DNA of 64,000 nt from Evansella vedderi (lineage in GTDB: Bacteria; Bacillota; Bacilli; Bacillales; Salisediminibacteriaceae): the NCBI RefSeq assembly GCF_030813435.1, contig NZ_JAUSUG010000008.1, forward strand, positions 62,001 through 126,000. Direction: 5' to 3'. The position numbers and the translations under genes are program-made. The notes under the pieces are model-generated. The model was given only the letters and a program-made list of their open reading frames with translations, did no database searches and was not told where the DNA came from. Shown in pieces: positions 1 to 8,412 of this stretch (position 1 is the first letter of the stretch; each line of letters opens with the position of its first letter).

Positions 1-1
1 A

Positions 2-346
2 TATAATTTTGTACTCTACTGTTCCAGGAGTAAAAAACAATCCATTACCCAATTTTGTACGGAACTTGTTCGTGAGTACATCGAGAAAAATACAAACTTT
101 GAGGAAATGCCTTATGACTCTTCCTCTGAATATATGGTACATGTAAAACCGAATCAACTACTCTATGAATCTATGGTTAATTTGTCAGTTTCATTGAATT
201 GTAGATCCATGAGAGAAGCAACTCATAGAATACTAGCTAATGCCATTTTCTATATGCAGGGAGGGACCCATGTTGAGAGCGTTCAGCGAAAAGAATTTGA
301 TGAGCCAGGAACTGAACTCGAAATCACCACTTGGCAAGATATTTAG
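2..346 (+). CDS. Partial hypothetical protein with beta-alpha-alpha (ribbon-helix-helix-like) units
   Basis: The reading frame is open from the first bases of the window, so the true start lies outside; an internal ATG at 107 is not needed. I do not recognise the family. The visible part ends one helix-rich unit (SITQFCTELVREYIEKN) and then carries a second unit: a short strand (EYMVHVKP), a helix and a final helix (SMREATHRILANAIFYM). The same pattern recurs twice in the next gene. A strand plus two helices in about 45 residues is the ribbon-helix-helix layout, so DNA binding is possible but inferred only from pattern. The last 77 bp overlap the next gene in another frame; a frameshifted single gene is an alternative. 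Confidence 0.5.
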   Translation, partial: YNFVLYCSRSKKQSITQFCTELVREYIEKNTNFEEMPYDSSSEYMVHVKPNQLLYESMVNLSVSLNCRSMREATHRILANAIFYMQGGTHVESVQRKEFDEPGTELEITTWQDI

Positions 347-842
347 GTTTGAAAATGTATACCTTAATTTATTGTTGCCTGCAGAAATACATTTTAGGGC
401 ACAGATACTGTGTGAAGATGTAGAAGCTTTAACGGAGGAACGATTTAGGTTAGATGATCTTATCTCCATGCTATGGAAGGATTTCATCAATTACGCTAGA
501 AAGACAGTGGATATAAAAGCGATTTATAAATTACTCCTTGAATTTGATCAGGGTACCAGTAATGTTCGCGTGAAAAATTATAATGAAGAAAAGGAAGAAG
601 TGCTGCCACTCTATCCAATAAGAAAAAGAACGGAAACAGACATTGAAAAGGTCTACTGTAAAATGGATCGTAAGCTAGCTTTACGTGGAGAGGTCCTTTT
701 ATCAGACATAGCAAATCTTTATCCTAGTCATCCGTTAACCGTTGAAAGAGTGCTGGAGATACTTATTATCGATTTTATTGAGAAATATCGGACAGGGGAA
801 GCAAGGGATTTAATTAAAATATACATTGAAAGACCATCCTAA
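270..842 (+). CDS. Hypothetical protein with two repeated beta-alpha-alpha units
   Basis: 190 residues, not recognised. The ATG at 270 is chosen because a purine-rich RBS (AGGGAGGG) lies just upstream at 258-265; an earlier in-frame ATG at 240 has no RBS. Two similar units are visible: VYLNLLLPAEIHF followed by a helix and LDDLISMLWKDFINYARK, and VYCKMDRKLAL followed by a helix and TVERVLEILIIDFIEKYR. They resemble the unit in the preceding partial gene, separated by a charged linker. Tandem ribbon-helix-helix repeats in one chain are known (TraY of F-type plasmids), so a single-chain DNA-binding protein is one possible reading. The 77-bp overlap with the upstream frame suggests translational coupling or an old frameshift. 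Confidence 0.6.
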   Translation: MLRAFSEKNLMSQELNSKSPLGKIFRFENVYLNLLLPAEIHFRAQILCEDVEALTEERFRLDDLISMLWKDFINYARKTVDIKAIYKLLLEFDQGTSNVRVKNYNEEKEEVLPLYPIRKRTETDIEKVYCKMDRKLALRGEVLLSDIANLYPSHPLTVERVLEILIIDFIEKYRTGEARDLIKIYIERPS

Positions 843-1211
843 TATATGCAAATATTTACCCTGTATTATGTACTGTATTAAGTGTGCAAAATTGATAGCG
901 GGATCACTTGCCTCTTGGGCGTATACATAGATAGAGGTTTCGGCACCAACGAGGGCAATATCAGCTCCCCCTGATAGTAATGTGGTCATTGTCGTATCTC
1001 CCCCCCATGTGGTTGTCAATTCCACATTTAACCCTTCCTCTTCAAAAAATCCTTCGGAAATAGCTACATATTGTGGAGCGTAGAAAATGGAACGTGTTAC
1101 TTCTGCCAGTTCAACTGTTGTCAAATCATCGTCGTTAGAACTACATCCTACAAACAATGTAACTCCTAACAAGGTAGTTAATAATAAACACCCATACTTA
1201 ATCCATTTCAT
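810..1211 (-). pseudogene. ytlA: Truncated ABC-transporter substrate-binding lipoprotein (YtlA/SsuA-like)
   Basis: The N-terminal part is intact: strong RBS (AGGAGGG), start at 1211, a lipoprotein signal with lipobox LFVGC, then a typical NMT1/SsuA-type beginning (TRSIFYAPQYVAISEGFFEE and a GGADIALVGAE ligand-binding stretch). Family members are about 330 residues, but here similarity fades after NFAHLIQ (near 895) and the frame stops at 810 after about 130 residues. The tail crosses into the 3' end of the convergent hypothetical gene. No ytlC or ytlD permease genes follow. I infer a deletion that removed the C-terminal two thirds and its operon partners; the product cannot be a working binding protein. 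Confidence 0.7.
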
Positions 1212-1361
1212 TTCTTGTCCCTCCTGAATATTGGGTATATGCTGATGTGATAAATTATGTATTAGGCTCACAAATGGTGCTGCGTCCATCATGAATTTGT
1301 AGCTACAAAGTATTAAAAAATACAAAGCAGTTTTCTAATTATTTCTCGAATCTATTACAGG

Positions 1362-1432
1362 TGGACGTTTTCAGTAGGCAACGCTGGAGTCACCGCCTTT
1401 CACTTCTTCGAGTTATCTAAAAAAATCTATAT
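1362..1432 (-). repeat. Degenerate fragment of the GGAG-AAGGCGG-GACTCC repeat
   Basis: On the minus strand this reads ACTCGAAGAAGTGAAAGGCG, GTGACTCCAGCG and then CCACCTGTAA. It matches a fragment at 49235-49320 and the interior of the MITE-like elements elsewhere in the window. It has no coding potential. Confidence 0.5.
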
Positions 1433-1445
1433 GAAAACCAAATTA

Positions 1446-1487
1446 AGGTGTCTCAAAAGGTATGATTTTTACCCTTTTAAGACACCT
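1446..1487 (-). terminator. pckA: Terminator hairpin after pckA
   Basis: Inverted repeat AGGTGTCTCAAAAGG / CCTTTTAAGACACCT with an 11-12-nt loop, just downstream of the pckA stop. It is one of a set of gene-end hairpins in this window that share the core AAAAGG...CCTTTT. Confidence 0.7.
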
Positions 1488-1507
1488 AAAATTAAATGAA
1501 TGAATTA

Positions 1508-3100
1508 TTATTTTATACGAGGTCCAGCTTGAACAATATTGATGGGAATATCGTTGAACTTTTTGAAGTTCTCGTTAAATTGAATGGCTAATTCTTTTGC
1601 TTTTTTCTTATAGGCGCCTTCATCTTTCCATGTCAGTTTTGGCTGTAACACTTCATCAGGCACACCTGGGCAATGGGTTGGGAGATGAAAGCCAAAAATA
1701 GGATCTATTACTGTTTCTGCTGATTTTAGGTCACCTTGCAGGGCTGCTTGCACCATAGCACGTGTATAGCTTAAGTTAATTCTTTTCCCAACACCGTAAG
1801 GTCCACCAGACCACCCAGTATTTACTAAGAACACATTTACGTTATGCTCATTAATTTTTTCCCCGAGCATTTCTGCATATCGATTCGCAGAGAGAGGGAG
1901 GAATGGCGCACCAAAACAAGTAGAAAAGGTTGCCTCCGGTTCTGTAACTCCCCTTTCTGTTCCTGCTAATTTACTCGTATAGCCTGATAAAAAATGATAC
2001 ATGGCCTGTTCTTTTGTTAACTTACTGATTGGTGGTAATACACCAAAGGCATCCGCTGTTAGAAAGATGATTGTATTTGGATGCCCGGCTATGCTCGGAA
2101 TCATTGCATTAGGAATTGCCTCAATAGGGTATGCAGCCCTTGTGTTCTCCGTATAATAACTGGAATCAAAGTCAGGTTCTCTCGTGTCTTCCTCGACCAC
2201 TACATTTTCTAAAACAGAGCCATAGGAAATGGCATTATAGATTTGTGGTTCCTTATATTTGGATAGGTGTATACATTTAGCATAGCAGCCACCCTCTATA
2301 TTAAATATTCCATTCGTGGACCAACCATGTTCGTCATCTCCAACTAAGTTACGGTAAGGATCGGTTGATAAGGTCGTTTTTCCTGTTCCCGATAATCCAA
2401 AAAATAAAGCCACATCTCCTTCTATTCCTACATTTGCAGAGCAATGCATAGATAGGACGTCTGATTCAGGAAGAAGATAATTCATCACAGAAAATATGGA
2501 CTTTTTCATTTCCCCTGCATATTCTGTTCCGCCAATGAGTATCGTTCTTTTTTCAAAAGAAATAATGATAAATGCCTCTGAATTAGTTCCATCAACGGCA
2601 GGGTCTGCTTTGAAGCCTGGAGCTGAGATAATTGTAAACTCTGGTATAAAGGAAGCTAATTCTTTTATGGAAGGGCGGATAAAGAGCTGTCGAACAAATA
2701 AATTATGCCATGCCATTTCGTTTATAATGCGTATGGAAAGAGAGTGAGCTTTATCCGCACCGGCATACATTCTTCTGACAAAAAGTTCATCCTTTTGGTT
2801 TAAATAGTGTATCACTTTTTTATACAAACGTTCAAAGATGTCGGAAGAGATAGGCTGGTTTACCTCCCCCCAATTAACTTTATCTTTCACAGAACGTTCA
2901 AATACAATAAATTTATCCCTTGGTGAACGTCCAGTGTATTTTCCAGTTGTAGCTTGGAAAGCACCGGATGCAGTAAGTATTCCTTCCTTTCGCTCTAATG
3001 ACTTTTCAATTAATTTAGGGACTGTTAAATCATGATGAATATTAATATTCTCTCCCCTTAAAACACGTTCAAGCTCCGTTTCAAAATGAATTGTACTCAT
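1508..3100 (-). CDS. pckA: Phosphoenolpyruvate carboxykinase (ATP)
   Basis: Cytosolic gluconeogenic enzyme converting oxaloacetate and ATP to PEP, CO2 and ADP. The 530-residue length is normal for the ATP-dependent family (about 527 in B. subtilis). Visible hallmarks are the P-loop [15 protein letters not shown] near residue 235, the following GDDEHGW metal/nucleotide motif, the substrate segment GRSPRDKFI near residue 60 and the late [13 protein letters not shown] segment. It is a single-gene unit with its own terminator. The promoter region holds two 11-bp matches to the CcpN box, so glucose repression by CcpN, as in B. subtilis, is likely. Confidence 0.97.
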   Translation of the reverse strand: MSTIHFETELERVLRGENINIHHDLTVPKLIEKSLERKEGILTASGAFQATTGKYTGRSPRDKFIVFERSVKDKVNWGEVNQPISSDIFERLYKKVIHYLNQKDELFVRRMYAGADKAHSLSIRIINEMAWHNLFVRQLFIRPSIKELASFIPEFTIISAPGFKADPAVDGTNSEAFIIISFEKRTILIGGTEYAGEMKKSIFSVMNYLLPESDVLSMHCSANVGIEGDVALFFGLSGTGKTTLSTDPYRNLVGDDEHGWSTNGIFNIEGGCYAKCIHLSKYKEPQIYNAISYGSVLENVVVEEDTREPDFDSSYYTENTRAAYPIEAIPNAMIPSIAGHPNTIIFLTADAFGVLPPISKLTKEQAMYHFLSGYTSKLAGTERGVTEPEATFSTCFGAPFLPLSANRYAEMLGEKINEHNVNVFLVNTGWSGGPYGVGKRINLSYTRAMVQAALQGDLKSAETVIDPIFGFHLPTHCPGVPDEVLQPKLTWKDEGAYKKKAKELAIQFNENFKKFNDIPINIVQAGPRIK

Positions 3101-3142
3101 GTCCCATCATCCTTTCTTCATAACCATACTCCACTTATAAAT

Positions 3143-3181
3143 GGTATATCACGTTAATTAGTATAACACATATTATTAAAT
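3143..3181 (-). promoter_or_regulatory. pckA: pckA promoter with two candidate CcpN operators
   Basis: On the minus strand a TATACT -10 (3160-3165) lies 16 nt downstream of a weak -35 TAGACT. Overlapping the -10 is TGTGTTATACT (3160-3170), which fully fits the CcpN consensus TRTGHYATAYW as I recall it. A second near match, CGTGATATACC (3143-3153), is off only at its two end positions and lies 17 bp away. CcpN represses pckA and gapB on glucose in B. subtilis through paired boxes. The operator role here is inferred from the motif and spacing. Confidence 0.55.
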
Positions 3182-3466
3182 AGTCTATACTGTATGTGGG
3201 GGTAGTGTGCATGAATTATACTTATATGGAAATTATAAGAACAAAATTTTTAGAATGAATAAAGAAACTATCAACAAATAATAAAAGGAAGAAATATGTT
3301 ATTTCATCTTGAGAAAAAAACGACAATTTTGTGTCAAAGCTATGTTCTATTGAATAAAATTGAAAGTAATTAAATAGACGTTTTTCTTATTAGTGGAGAC
3401 GTAATATAAGGATCCAATATTCACAATGATCAAACGAGATGCTATTTCAGCAAAAATCCCTATTAG

Positions 3467-3495
3467 TTGACAGTTCAAGGGAAATCAGTTATCCT
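3467..3495 (+). promoter_or_regulatory. metK: Sigma-A promoter of the metK leader
   Basis: TTGACA (3467-3472), a 17-nt spacer and TATCCT (3490-3495). It places the transcript start about 10 nt before the S-box aptamer, as expected for a riboswitch leader. Confidence 0.65.
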
Positions 3496-3510
3496 TTTTG
3501 CGAACGGATA

Positions 3511-3632
3511 CTCTTATCCCGAGATAGGCGGAGGGACAGGCCCGAAGAAGCCCGGCAACCATCACCAATTTAAAATGGTGAAACGGTGCTAACCTGCAAA
3601 ACATGGTATTTCCGTGTTTTGGCCGATAAGAG
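3511..3632 (+). ncRNA. SAM-I riboswitch (S-box) aptamer
   Basis: The outer P1 stem is CTCTTAT (3511-3517) with ATAAGAG (3626-3632). Inside are the family-defining GAGGGACAGGCCCGAAGAAG, CCCGGCAACC and the CGGTGCTAACCTGC segment, followed by a P4-type hairpin and GGCCGATAAGAG. High SAM stabilises the aptamer and permits the downstream terminator, shutting off metK. This is a textbook family match and position. Confidence 0.96.
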
Positions 3633-3653
3633 GTGAAAGGCGAATGGATGTGA

Positions 3654-3680
3654 CCTTTCCTCATTGGAAAGGCTTTTTTA
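3654..3680 (+). terminator. metK: S-box expression-platform terminator
   Basis: CCTTTCC, a TCATT loop and GGAAAGG are followed by CTTTTTTAT. The left arm can alternatively pair with the GGTGAAAGG stretch just after the aptamer, giving the anti-terminator switch. Confidence 0.85.
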
Positions 3681-3756
3681 TTGTAGCTGAAGCGCTTACT
3701 CAAGCGTTTATGCTTTTGTAAAGATAAGAAAGTATAAAATTCTTAGAATTTTGAAA

Positions 3757-3882
3757 GCTGTCTAGCTTTAGGCACGAGCATGATCTTCACGAATAAGCTT
3801 CGAGTTGACTCGAAGTGTCATCGTTTACGATGACTATCGGATACACTACGCAGCCGAGCTTGCGCCTTGCGCTTTTCTTATC
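3757..3882 (+). repeat. Bacillaceae intergenic repeat, family A copy 1
   Basis: It begins GCTGTCTAGCTTTAGGCAC and ends GCGCCTTGCGCTTTTCTTAT. Related copies lie near 23675, 44441, 49451 and 55791. An embedded palindrome GTCATCGTTTACGATGAC (about 3817-3834) recurs inside another repeat near 27752. The copy sits between the riboswitch terminator and the metK RBS, so it is part of the metK mRNA leader. Confidence 0.75.
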
Positions 3883-3982
3883 ATCGATCTTGTCTATTTA
3901 TACCATTCTGCTGGGAGAACGAGTACCGTCGTTTCATTAAACATATCCTAATGAGGGACAAAGAAATAAGGAGGTACGTACT

Positions 3983-5194
3983 GTGGCAGAAAAACGTCGT
4001 TTATTTACGTCTGAATCAGTAACAGAAGGGCATCCAGACAAAATTTGTGATCAAATTTCAGATGCCATCTTAGATGAAATTATGGCAAACGACCCGAACG
4101 CAAGGGTTGCTTGTGAAACATCAGTAACTACAGGTCTAGTATTAGTAGCGGGGGAAATTAGTACTTCTACGTATGTTGATATTCCAAAACTCGTTCGAGA
4201 AACAGTAAAAGGGATTGGTTATACACGTGCCAAATATGGTTTTGACTATGAAACATGTGCCGTATTAACTTCTATTGACGAGCAATCTCCAGACATTGCT
4301 CAAGGGGTGGACCAAGCTCTTGAAGCTAGAGAAGGGCAAATGAGTGATGAGGAAATTGAAGCTATTGGTGCGGGTGACCAAGGGTTAATGTTCGGTTATG
4401 CAGATAATCAAACACCTGAGCTAATGCCATTACCTATTTCTTTATCTCACAAATTAGCTCGCCGTTTAAGTGAAGTAAGAAAAGATGAAACCATTAATTA
4501 CTTACGTCCAGACGGTAAAACCCAAGTAACTGTTGAGTATGATGAAAATGACAAGCCAGTAAGAATTGATACAATTGTCATTTCTACTCAGCATCATCCA
4601 GAAATAACATTAGAACAAATTCAAGCAGATGTAAAAGAGCATGTAATTAAACCAGTCGTACCAGCAGAGTTAATTGATGATAAGACAAAATATTTTATTA
4701 ACCCTACTGGCCGCTTTGTTATAGGCGGACCTCAAGGGGATGCAGGTTTAACTGGCCGTAAAATAATTGTAGATACTTATGGTGGTTATGCCCGTCACGG
4801 AGGGGGAGCATTTTCTGGTAAGGATGCGACGAAGGTTGATCGTTCCGCGGCTTATGCAGCAAGATATGTGGCAAAAAACATTGTAGCAGCAGGCCTTGCA
4901 GACCGCTGTGAGGTTCAACTAGCATATGCTATAGGTGTAGCCCAACCTGTTTCTATTTCCGTTGATACTTTTGGAACAGGATCTGTTTCGGAGGATGTTT
5001 TAGTGGAGGTAGTTAGAAATAATTTTGACCTTCGACCAGCTGGAATTATTAAAATGTTAGACCTGCGCCGTCCGATCTATAAGCAGACGGCTGCATATGG
5101 CCACTTCGGTAGAACGGATGTGGACCTTCCTTGGGAGCGAACAGATAAGGCAGAAGTACTTAAAGAACAAGCAATGGATCTTGCAGCGAAATAA
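3983..5194 (+). CDS. metK: S-adenosylmethionine synthetase
   Basis: Makes SAM from methionine and ATP in the cytosol. The 403 residues cover the full three-domain family: [17 protein letters not shown] at the N-terminus, the [12 protein letters not shown] signature in the middle and the P-loop-like GGGAFSGKD later. The start is GTG at 3983 with a GGAGG RBS at 3971-3975. It is controlled by the upstream S-box. An intergenic repeat separates the riboswitch from the gene, giving an unusually long (about 300 nt) leader after the terminator. It is convergent with ytoA and shares a bidirectional terminator with it. Confidence 0.98.
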   Translation: MAEKRRLFTSESVTEGHPDKICDQISDAILDEIMANDPNARVACETSVTTGLVLVAGEISTSTYVDIPKLVRETVKGIGYTRAKYGFDYETCAVLTSIDEQSPDIAQGVDQALEAREGQMSDEEIEAIGAGDQGLMFGYADNQTPELMPLPISLSHKLARRLSEVRKDETINYLRPDGKTQVTVEYDENDKPVRIDTIVISTQHHPEITLEQIQADVKEHVIKPVVPAELIDDKTKYFINPTGRFVIGGPQGDAGLTGRKIIVDTYGGYARHGGGAFSGKDATKVDRSAAYAARYVAKNIVAAGLADRCEVQLAYAIGVAQPVSISVDTFGTGSVSEDVLVEVVRNNFDLRPAGIIKMLDLRRPIYKQTAAYGHFGRTDVDLPWERTDKAEVLKEQAMDLAAK

Positions 5195-5199
5195 CAATG

Positions 5200-5235
5200 A
5201 AGGACAGGATGGATCATTCCTCCTGTCCTTTTTAT
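5200..5235. terminator. Bidirectional terminator between metK and ytoA
   Basis: AAGGACAGGA (5200-5209) pairs with TCCTGTCCTT (5221-5230), followed by TTTATT. It lies between two convergent genes. Confidence 0.8.
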
Positions 5236-5762
5236 TAATGATTATCCTCTGGGGTTTGTAACGATTTATAATATTGCCCTTTTTCTACATATTCTCTACG
5301 AATTCTATCCATATCCATTACGTCCTCATCCGTTAATTTACGAATTACTTTTGCAGGCCTCCCAAATGCTAAGGTTCGTGGGGGGATCTTTTTTCCCTGA
5401 GGTACTAAACTGCCGGCACCAATAAAGGAACCTTCTCCTATTTCAGCTCCATCTAAAATAATGGAGCCCATACCAATCAAAGCATGCTTTTTTATAATAC
5501 AGCTATGGAGCATACATTGATGCCCTACTGTTACTCCGTCTTCAAGAATCAGTGGTTTATTTGGACTTTGATGGAGAACACTGTTATCTTGAATATTTAC
5601 ATATTTTCCGATAGTGGTGGGGGCTACGTCTCCCCTTATGACCGTGTTAAACCAGACACTAGATTTTTCTCCAATGGAAACATCCCCTGTAACCACAGTG
5701 CCATCAGCAAGGAAAACAGAATCGTCAATGTCGGGCCATTGCTTTTTATACGGATAGATCAT
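5235..5762 (-). CDS. ytoA: Gamma-carbonic-anhydrase-like hexapeptide-repeat protein YtoA
   Basis: The 175-residue left-handed beta-helix protein has repeated hexapeptides from about residue 15 to 145 (for example GDVSIGEKSSVW, IGEGSFIGAGSLV). Three zinc-ligand histidines are present (H64, H81, H86), together with the R43, D45 and Q58 positions typical of Cam/CaiE-type gamma carbonic anhydrases. The physiological substrate of YtoA is not established, so carbonic anhydrase activity is a family-based possibility only. The start has a good AAGGAG RBS. It is monocistronic and divergent from ytpA. Confidence 0.88.
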   Translation of the reverse strand: MIYPYKKQWPDIDDSVFLADGTVVTGDVSIGEKSSVWFNTVIRGDVAPTTIGKYVNIQDNSVLHQSPNKPLILEDGVTVGHQCMLHSCIIKKHALIGMGSIILDGAEIGEGSFIGAGSLVPQGKKIPPRTLAFGRPAKVIRKLTDEDVMDMDRIRREYVEKGQYYKSLQTPEDNH

Positions 5763-5916
5763 TTATTTTCTCTCCTTTATTCTTTTATTGTATGTCTTAG
5801 TTTATCAAAAATAGAAAGAGAGAAAAATAAAATTGTTGGGAAAAAATACCTTGACGGATATAAATAGTCAAGGGAAGATAAAAGGAACAGCATATTTATT
5901 ACAAGGGGGATATGGC

Positions 5917-6705
5917 ATGTGGAAATGGGAAGTAACGGAACCAAAGGGTGTTTTTGTTATTGTTCATGGGGCAGGGGAACATCATGTTCGCTACAAGTGG
6001 GTAGTGGAAAGGTTGAATGCTTTAAACTACCATGTCATTATGGGAGATTTACCTGGACAAGGCAAAACAGAGGGGCCAAGGGGACATATCTCTTCCTTTG
6101 ATCAATATAAAGGGGTTGTAGAAAAGTGGTTAAGTAAGGGGAGGGAATATGGATTACCTGTCATTTTACTAGGCCATAGTATGGGGGGGTTAATATCCAT
6201 TTGTACACTGATGTCAATGAAGAAGAATTTATTTCCCGATGTTGTAGTGTTATCCTCTCCATGTCTTGGGTTAGCTTATCCACCTTCTAAATCCAAGCGA
6301 GCTCTATCCCATATACTCAATGTTTGTGTTCCACAAGTTCGTTTTCCCTCAGGGACAAATCCAGGAACTAGGTGTGAAAAAATGAGAATGAGGGACTCAC
6401 AGGATCCTTTAATGATAAAAAAAGTAAGCGTACGTTGGTATAGGGAGTTAGTTAAAGCAATGGAAATGGCCCATAAAGGTGTTTCAGAATTTCCAAACAT
6501 CCCCTTACTTGTAACCCAAGGGGGAGATGATTTAATTGTGGATAAATATATGGTTCAAAAATGGTTTAAAGAAGTCCCCTTAATGGATAAATATTATAAA
6601 GAGTGGGACCAACTTTACCATGAAGTACTAAATGAGCCGGAAAAGGAAAGGGTTCTTGCCCATATCATGGGGTTTGTTACTATTCAGTTGACCATGTTAA
6701 AGTAA
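5917..6705 (+). CDS. ytpA: Alpha/beta hydrolase, lysophospholipase YtpA
   Basis: 262 residues when started at the ATG at 5917, which has an AAGGGGGA RBS at 5903-5910; the longer frame from a TTG at 5833 has none and the B. subtilis protein also begins MWxW. The nucleophile elbow is GHSMGG, the oxyanion region is VHGAGEHH, and the late GGDDLIVD and YHEVLNEPE segments supply the Asp and His of the triad. B. subtilis YtpA is a phospholipase linked to bacilysocin (a lysophospholipid antibiotic). It is the first gene of a two-gene unit with ytpB. Confidence 0.9.
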   Translation: MWKWEVTEPKGVFVIVHGAGEHHVRYKWVVERLNALNYHVIMGDLPGQGKTEGPRGHISSFDQYKGVVEKWLSKGREYGLPVILLGHSMGGLISICTLMSMKKNLFPDVVVLSSPCLGLAYPPSKSKRALSHILNVCVPQVRFPSGTNPGTRCEKMRMRDSQDPLMIKKVSVRWYRELVKAMEMAHKGVSEFPNIPLLVTQGGDDLIVDKYMVQKWFKEVPLMDKYYKEWDQLYHEVLNEPEKERVLAHIMGFVTIQLTMLK

Positions 6706-6738
6706 ATACAATGCAATATAGTTGATGGAGGAGAAAGA

Positions 6739-7803
6739 GTGAAGATTCCAACCACTTCGATTACATTAATGTATCGAATATATAAACAAGTGTTACCGAA
6801 AGTACATGAATTTTTAGAAGGATGGAAGGAGAGGGCTACTTCCATCCCAGACCCTGAACTAAGGAAGCAGGCTCTAGCAAGCATAGAGTCAAAGACTTTT
6901 CACTGCGAAGGGGGAGCCATTTATGGATTGTTAGGAAAGGAAAAAATGGATGAAGTAATTCGATTTATTGTTGCCTATCAAACCATTAGTGATTATTTAG
7001 ATAACTTATGTGACCGCAGTACGTCTTTAGATCCGGCGGATTTTGCTGCTTTACATGAGTCTATGCCCGATGCCTTGGACCCGGAGGCGGAGCTTAAGGA
7101 TTATTATCGCTTCCGGGACGAAAAGGATGATGGAGGATATTTAGCCTCGTTGGTAACTACCTGCCAAGCGTGTATTGCAGAATTTCCAAGCTATGAAGTA
7201 GTCAGGGAAGAAAATATCGAGCTCGCAAAGCTATATTGCGATCTGCAAATACATAAACATGTGAAGGTGGAAGAAAGAGTGCCGCGTTTAGAATCATGGT
7301 TTGATCTGCACAAGAACAAGCTACCGCCTATGGCATGGTATGAATTTGGTGCCAGCTGCGGATCCACCTTAGGGATCTTCTGTTTAACGGCATATTCTGC
7401 TTCAGATAACGATCTTTCCCCTCATGTTGCATTAAAGATTAAGGAAGGCTATTTTCCATGGGTGCAAGGGTTACATATATTAATGGATTATTTCATAGAT
7501 CAAGAAGAGGATCGGGTAGGTGGAGATTTAAACTTCTGTTTCTATTATGAATCCGAGGAAGAAATGATGGAGCGAATGGAACATTTCTACCACGAAGCAG
7601 ACAAGAGTATACGTGGCTTACCAGACTGGAAATTCCATAGATTAATAAATAACGGTTTATTAGCCGTATACCTTGCGGATGATAAAGTGAAAAAAGACCC
7701 CGAACTTAGGAGAAAGGGGAATAGGTTCATTCGCAGCGGCGGAGTCCCAACACTGTTTTTTTATGTCAATGGATGGATGTATCGGAGGAAGAGTGGGACA
7801 TAG
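6739..7803 (+). CDS. ytpB: Tetraprenyl-beta-curcumene synthase YtpB (DUF2600)
   Basis: Large-terpene synthase that cyclises heptaprenyl diphosphate (C35) to tetraprenyl-beta-curcumene, a precursor of sesquarterpenes. The 354 residues match the family length. It lacks the classical class I DDxxD but has Asp-rich segments such as TISDYLDNLCDR and MDYFIDQEEDR that are typical of this family. The start is GTG at 6739 behind GGAGGAG, 33 nt after ytpA. The ytpA-ytpB pairing is the same as in B. subtilis. A bidirectional terminator follows. Confidence 0.92.
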   Translation: MKIPTTSITLMYRIYKQVLPKVHEFLEGWKERATSIPDPELRKQALASIESKTFHCEGGAIYGLLGKEKMDEVIRFIVAYQTISDYLDNLCDRSTSLDPADFAALHESMPDALDPEAELKDYYRFRDEKDDGGYLASLVTTCQACIAEFPSYEVVREENIELAKLYCDLQIHKHVKVEERVPRLESWFDLHKNKLPPMAWYEFGASCGSTLGIFCLTAYSASDNDLSPHVALKIKEGYFPWVQGLHILMDYFIDQEEDRVGGDLNFCFYYESEEEMMERMEHFYHEADKSIRGLPDWKFHRLINNGLLAVYLADDKVKKDPELRRKGNRFIRSGGVPTLFFYVNGWMYRRKSGT

Positions 7804-7816
7804 GGGGAAGCATGTA

Positions 7817-7847
7817 GAGAGGGTAACTCAAGTGAGTCACCCTCTTT
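7817..7847. terminator. Bidirectional terminator between ytpB and ytqB
   Basis: AGAGGGT-ACTC, a 2-nt loop and GTGAGT-CACCCTCT are followed by TTTTTT. It separates convergent genes. Confidence 0.75.
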
Positions 7848-8412
7848 TTTCAATTGCGATAATAAACGGTGGGTTGTTTTTTTGATTAGTAAATCGATAC
7901 TCTAAGACATGAAATTCCTCCTGAGGTAACTCCCTCACAAAAGGTAGAAGCTCGTCTCTTTCTTTTTTTCCCTCTTTGTGGCCATGGTACACCACAAGAA
8001 CAAGAATGCCTTCTTTTTTCATTTGTCCGAGAATATCATGAACAGCAGCTATGGTTGTAGCAGGAGTAGTGACAACTGTTTTATCACTTCCTGGTAAATA
8101 TCCAAGGTTAAAGATAGCACCTGTAATCTTCCCTGCATGTTCATCCCTCAAGTGTGACAGGACATTCTCATGACCGTCATGGATAAGCTTTACTCTTTCC
8201 AGATACTCCTTTTCTTCCAGCCGCTTCTCAGTAGCTTCAATAGCGGCTTCTTGAATGTCAAAACTATATACTACACCTTCAGACCCAACTAGCTTTGCTA
8301 AAAATAATGTATCATGGCCGTTTCCAGCTGTTCCGTCTATGACAATATCTCCATCCTCAACAACTCTATATAATAATTCCCTTGCAAAGGGGAGTACGCC
8401 TAATAGCTTCAT
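7837..8412 (-). CDS. mnmM: tRNA mnm5(s2)U methyltransferase MnmM (YtqB)
   Basis: 191-residue class I SAM methyltransferase. SAM motif I is VIDGTAGNGHDTLFLA near residue 25, and motif IV is NLGYLPGSDK. B. subtilis YtqB was shown to methylate aminomethyl-uridine at the tRNA wobble position, replacing the MnmC methylase missing from Gram-positives (from memory). The start codon shares one base with the stop codon of the upstream ytqA, so the two genes are translationally coupled and probably act in the same modification pathway. Confidence 0.88.
   Translation of the reverse strand: MKLLGVLPFARELLYRVVEDGDIVIDGTAGNGHDTLFLAKLVGSEGVVYSFDIQEAAIEATEKRLEEKEYLERVKLIHDGHENVLSHLRDEHAGKITGAIFNLGYLPGSDKTVVTTPATTIAAVHDILGQMKKEGILVLVVYHGHKEGKKERDELLPFVRELPQEEFHVLEYRFTNQKNNPPFIIAIEKRG

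Noticed and set aside
3684-3700. TGAAGCGCTTAC as a cre site in the metK leader
   Set aside because: It is one base short of the cre spacing and lies downstream of the terminator with no reason for CcpA control.
3485-3703. 72-codon minus-strand ORF over the metK leader
   Set aside because: It is the antisense of the S-box riboswitch and its terminator; the structure explains the sequence.
5833-5916. N-terminal extension of ytpA from a TTG at 5833
   Set aside because: It has no RBS and no family similarity; the ATG at 5917 has both.
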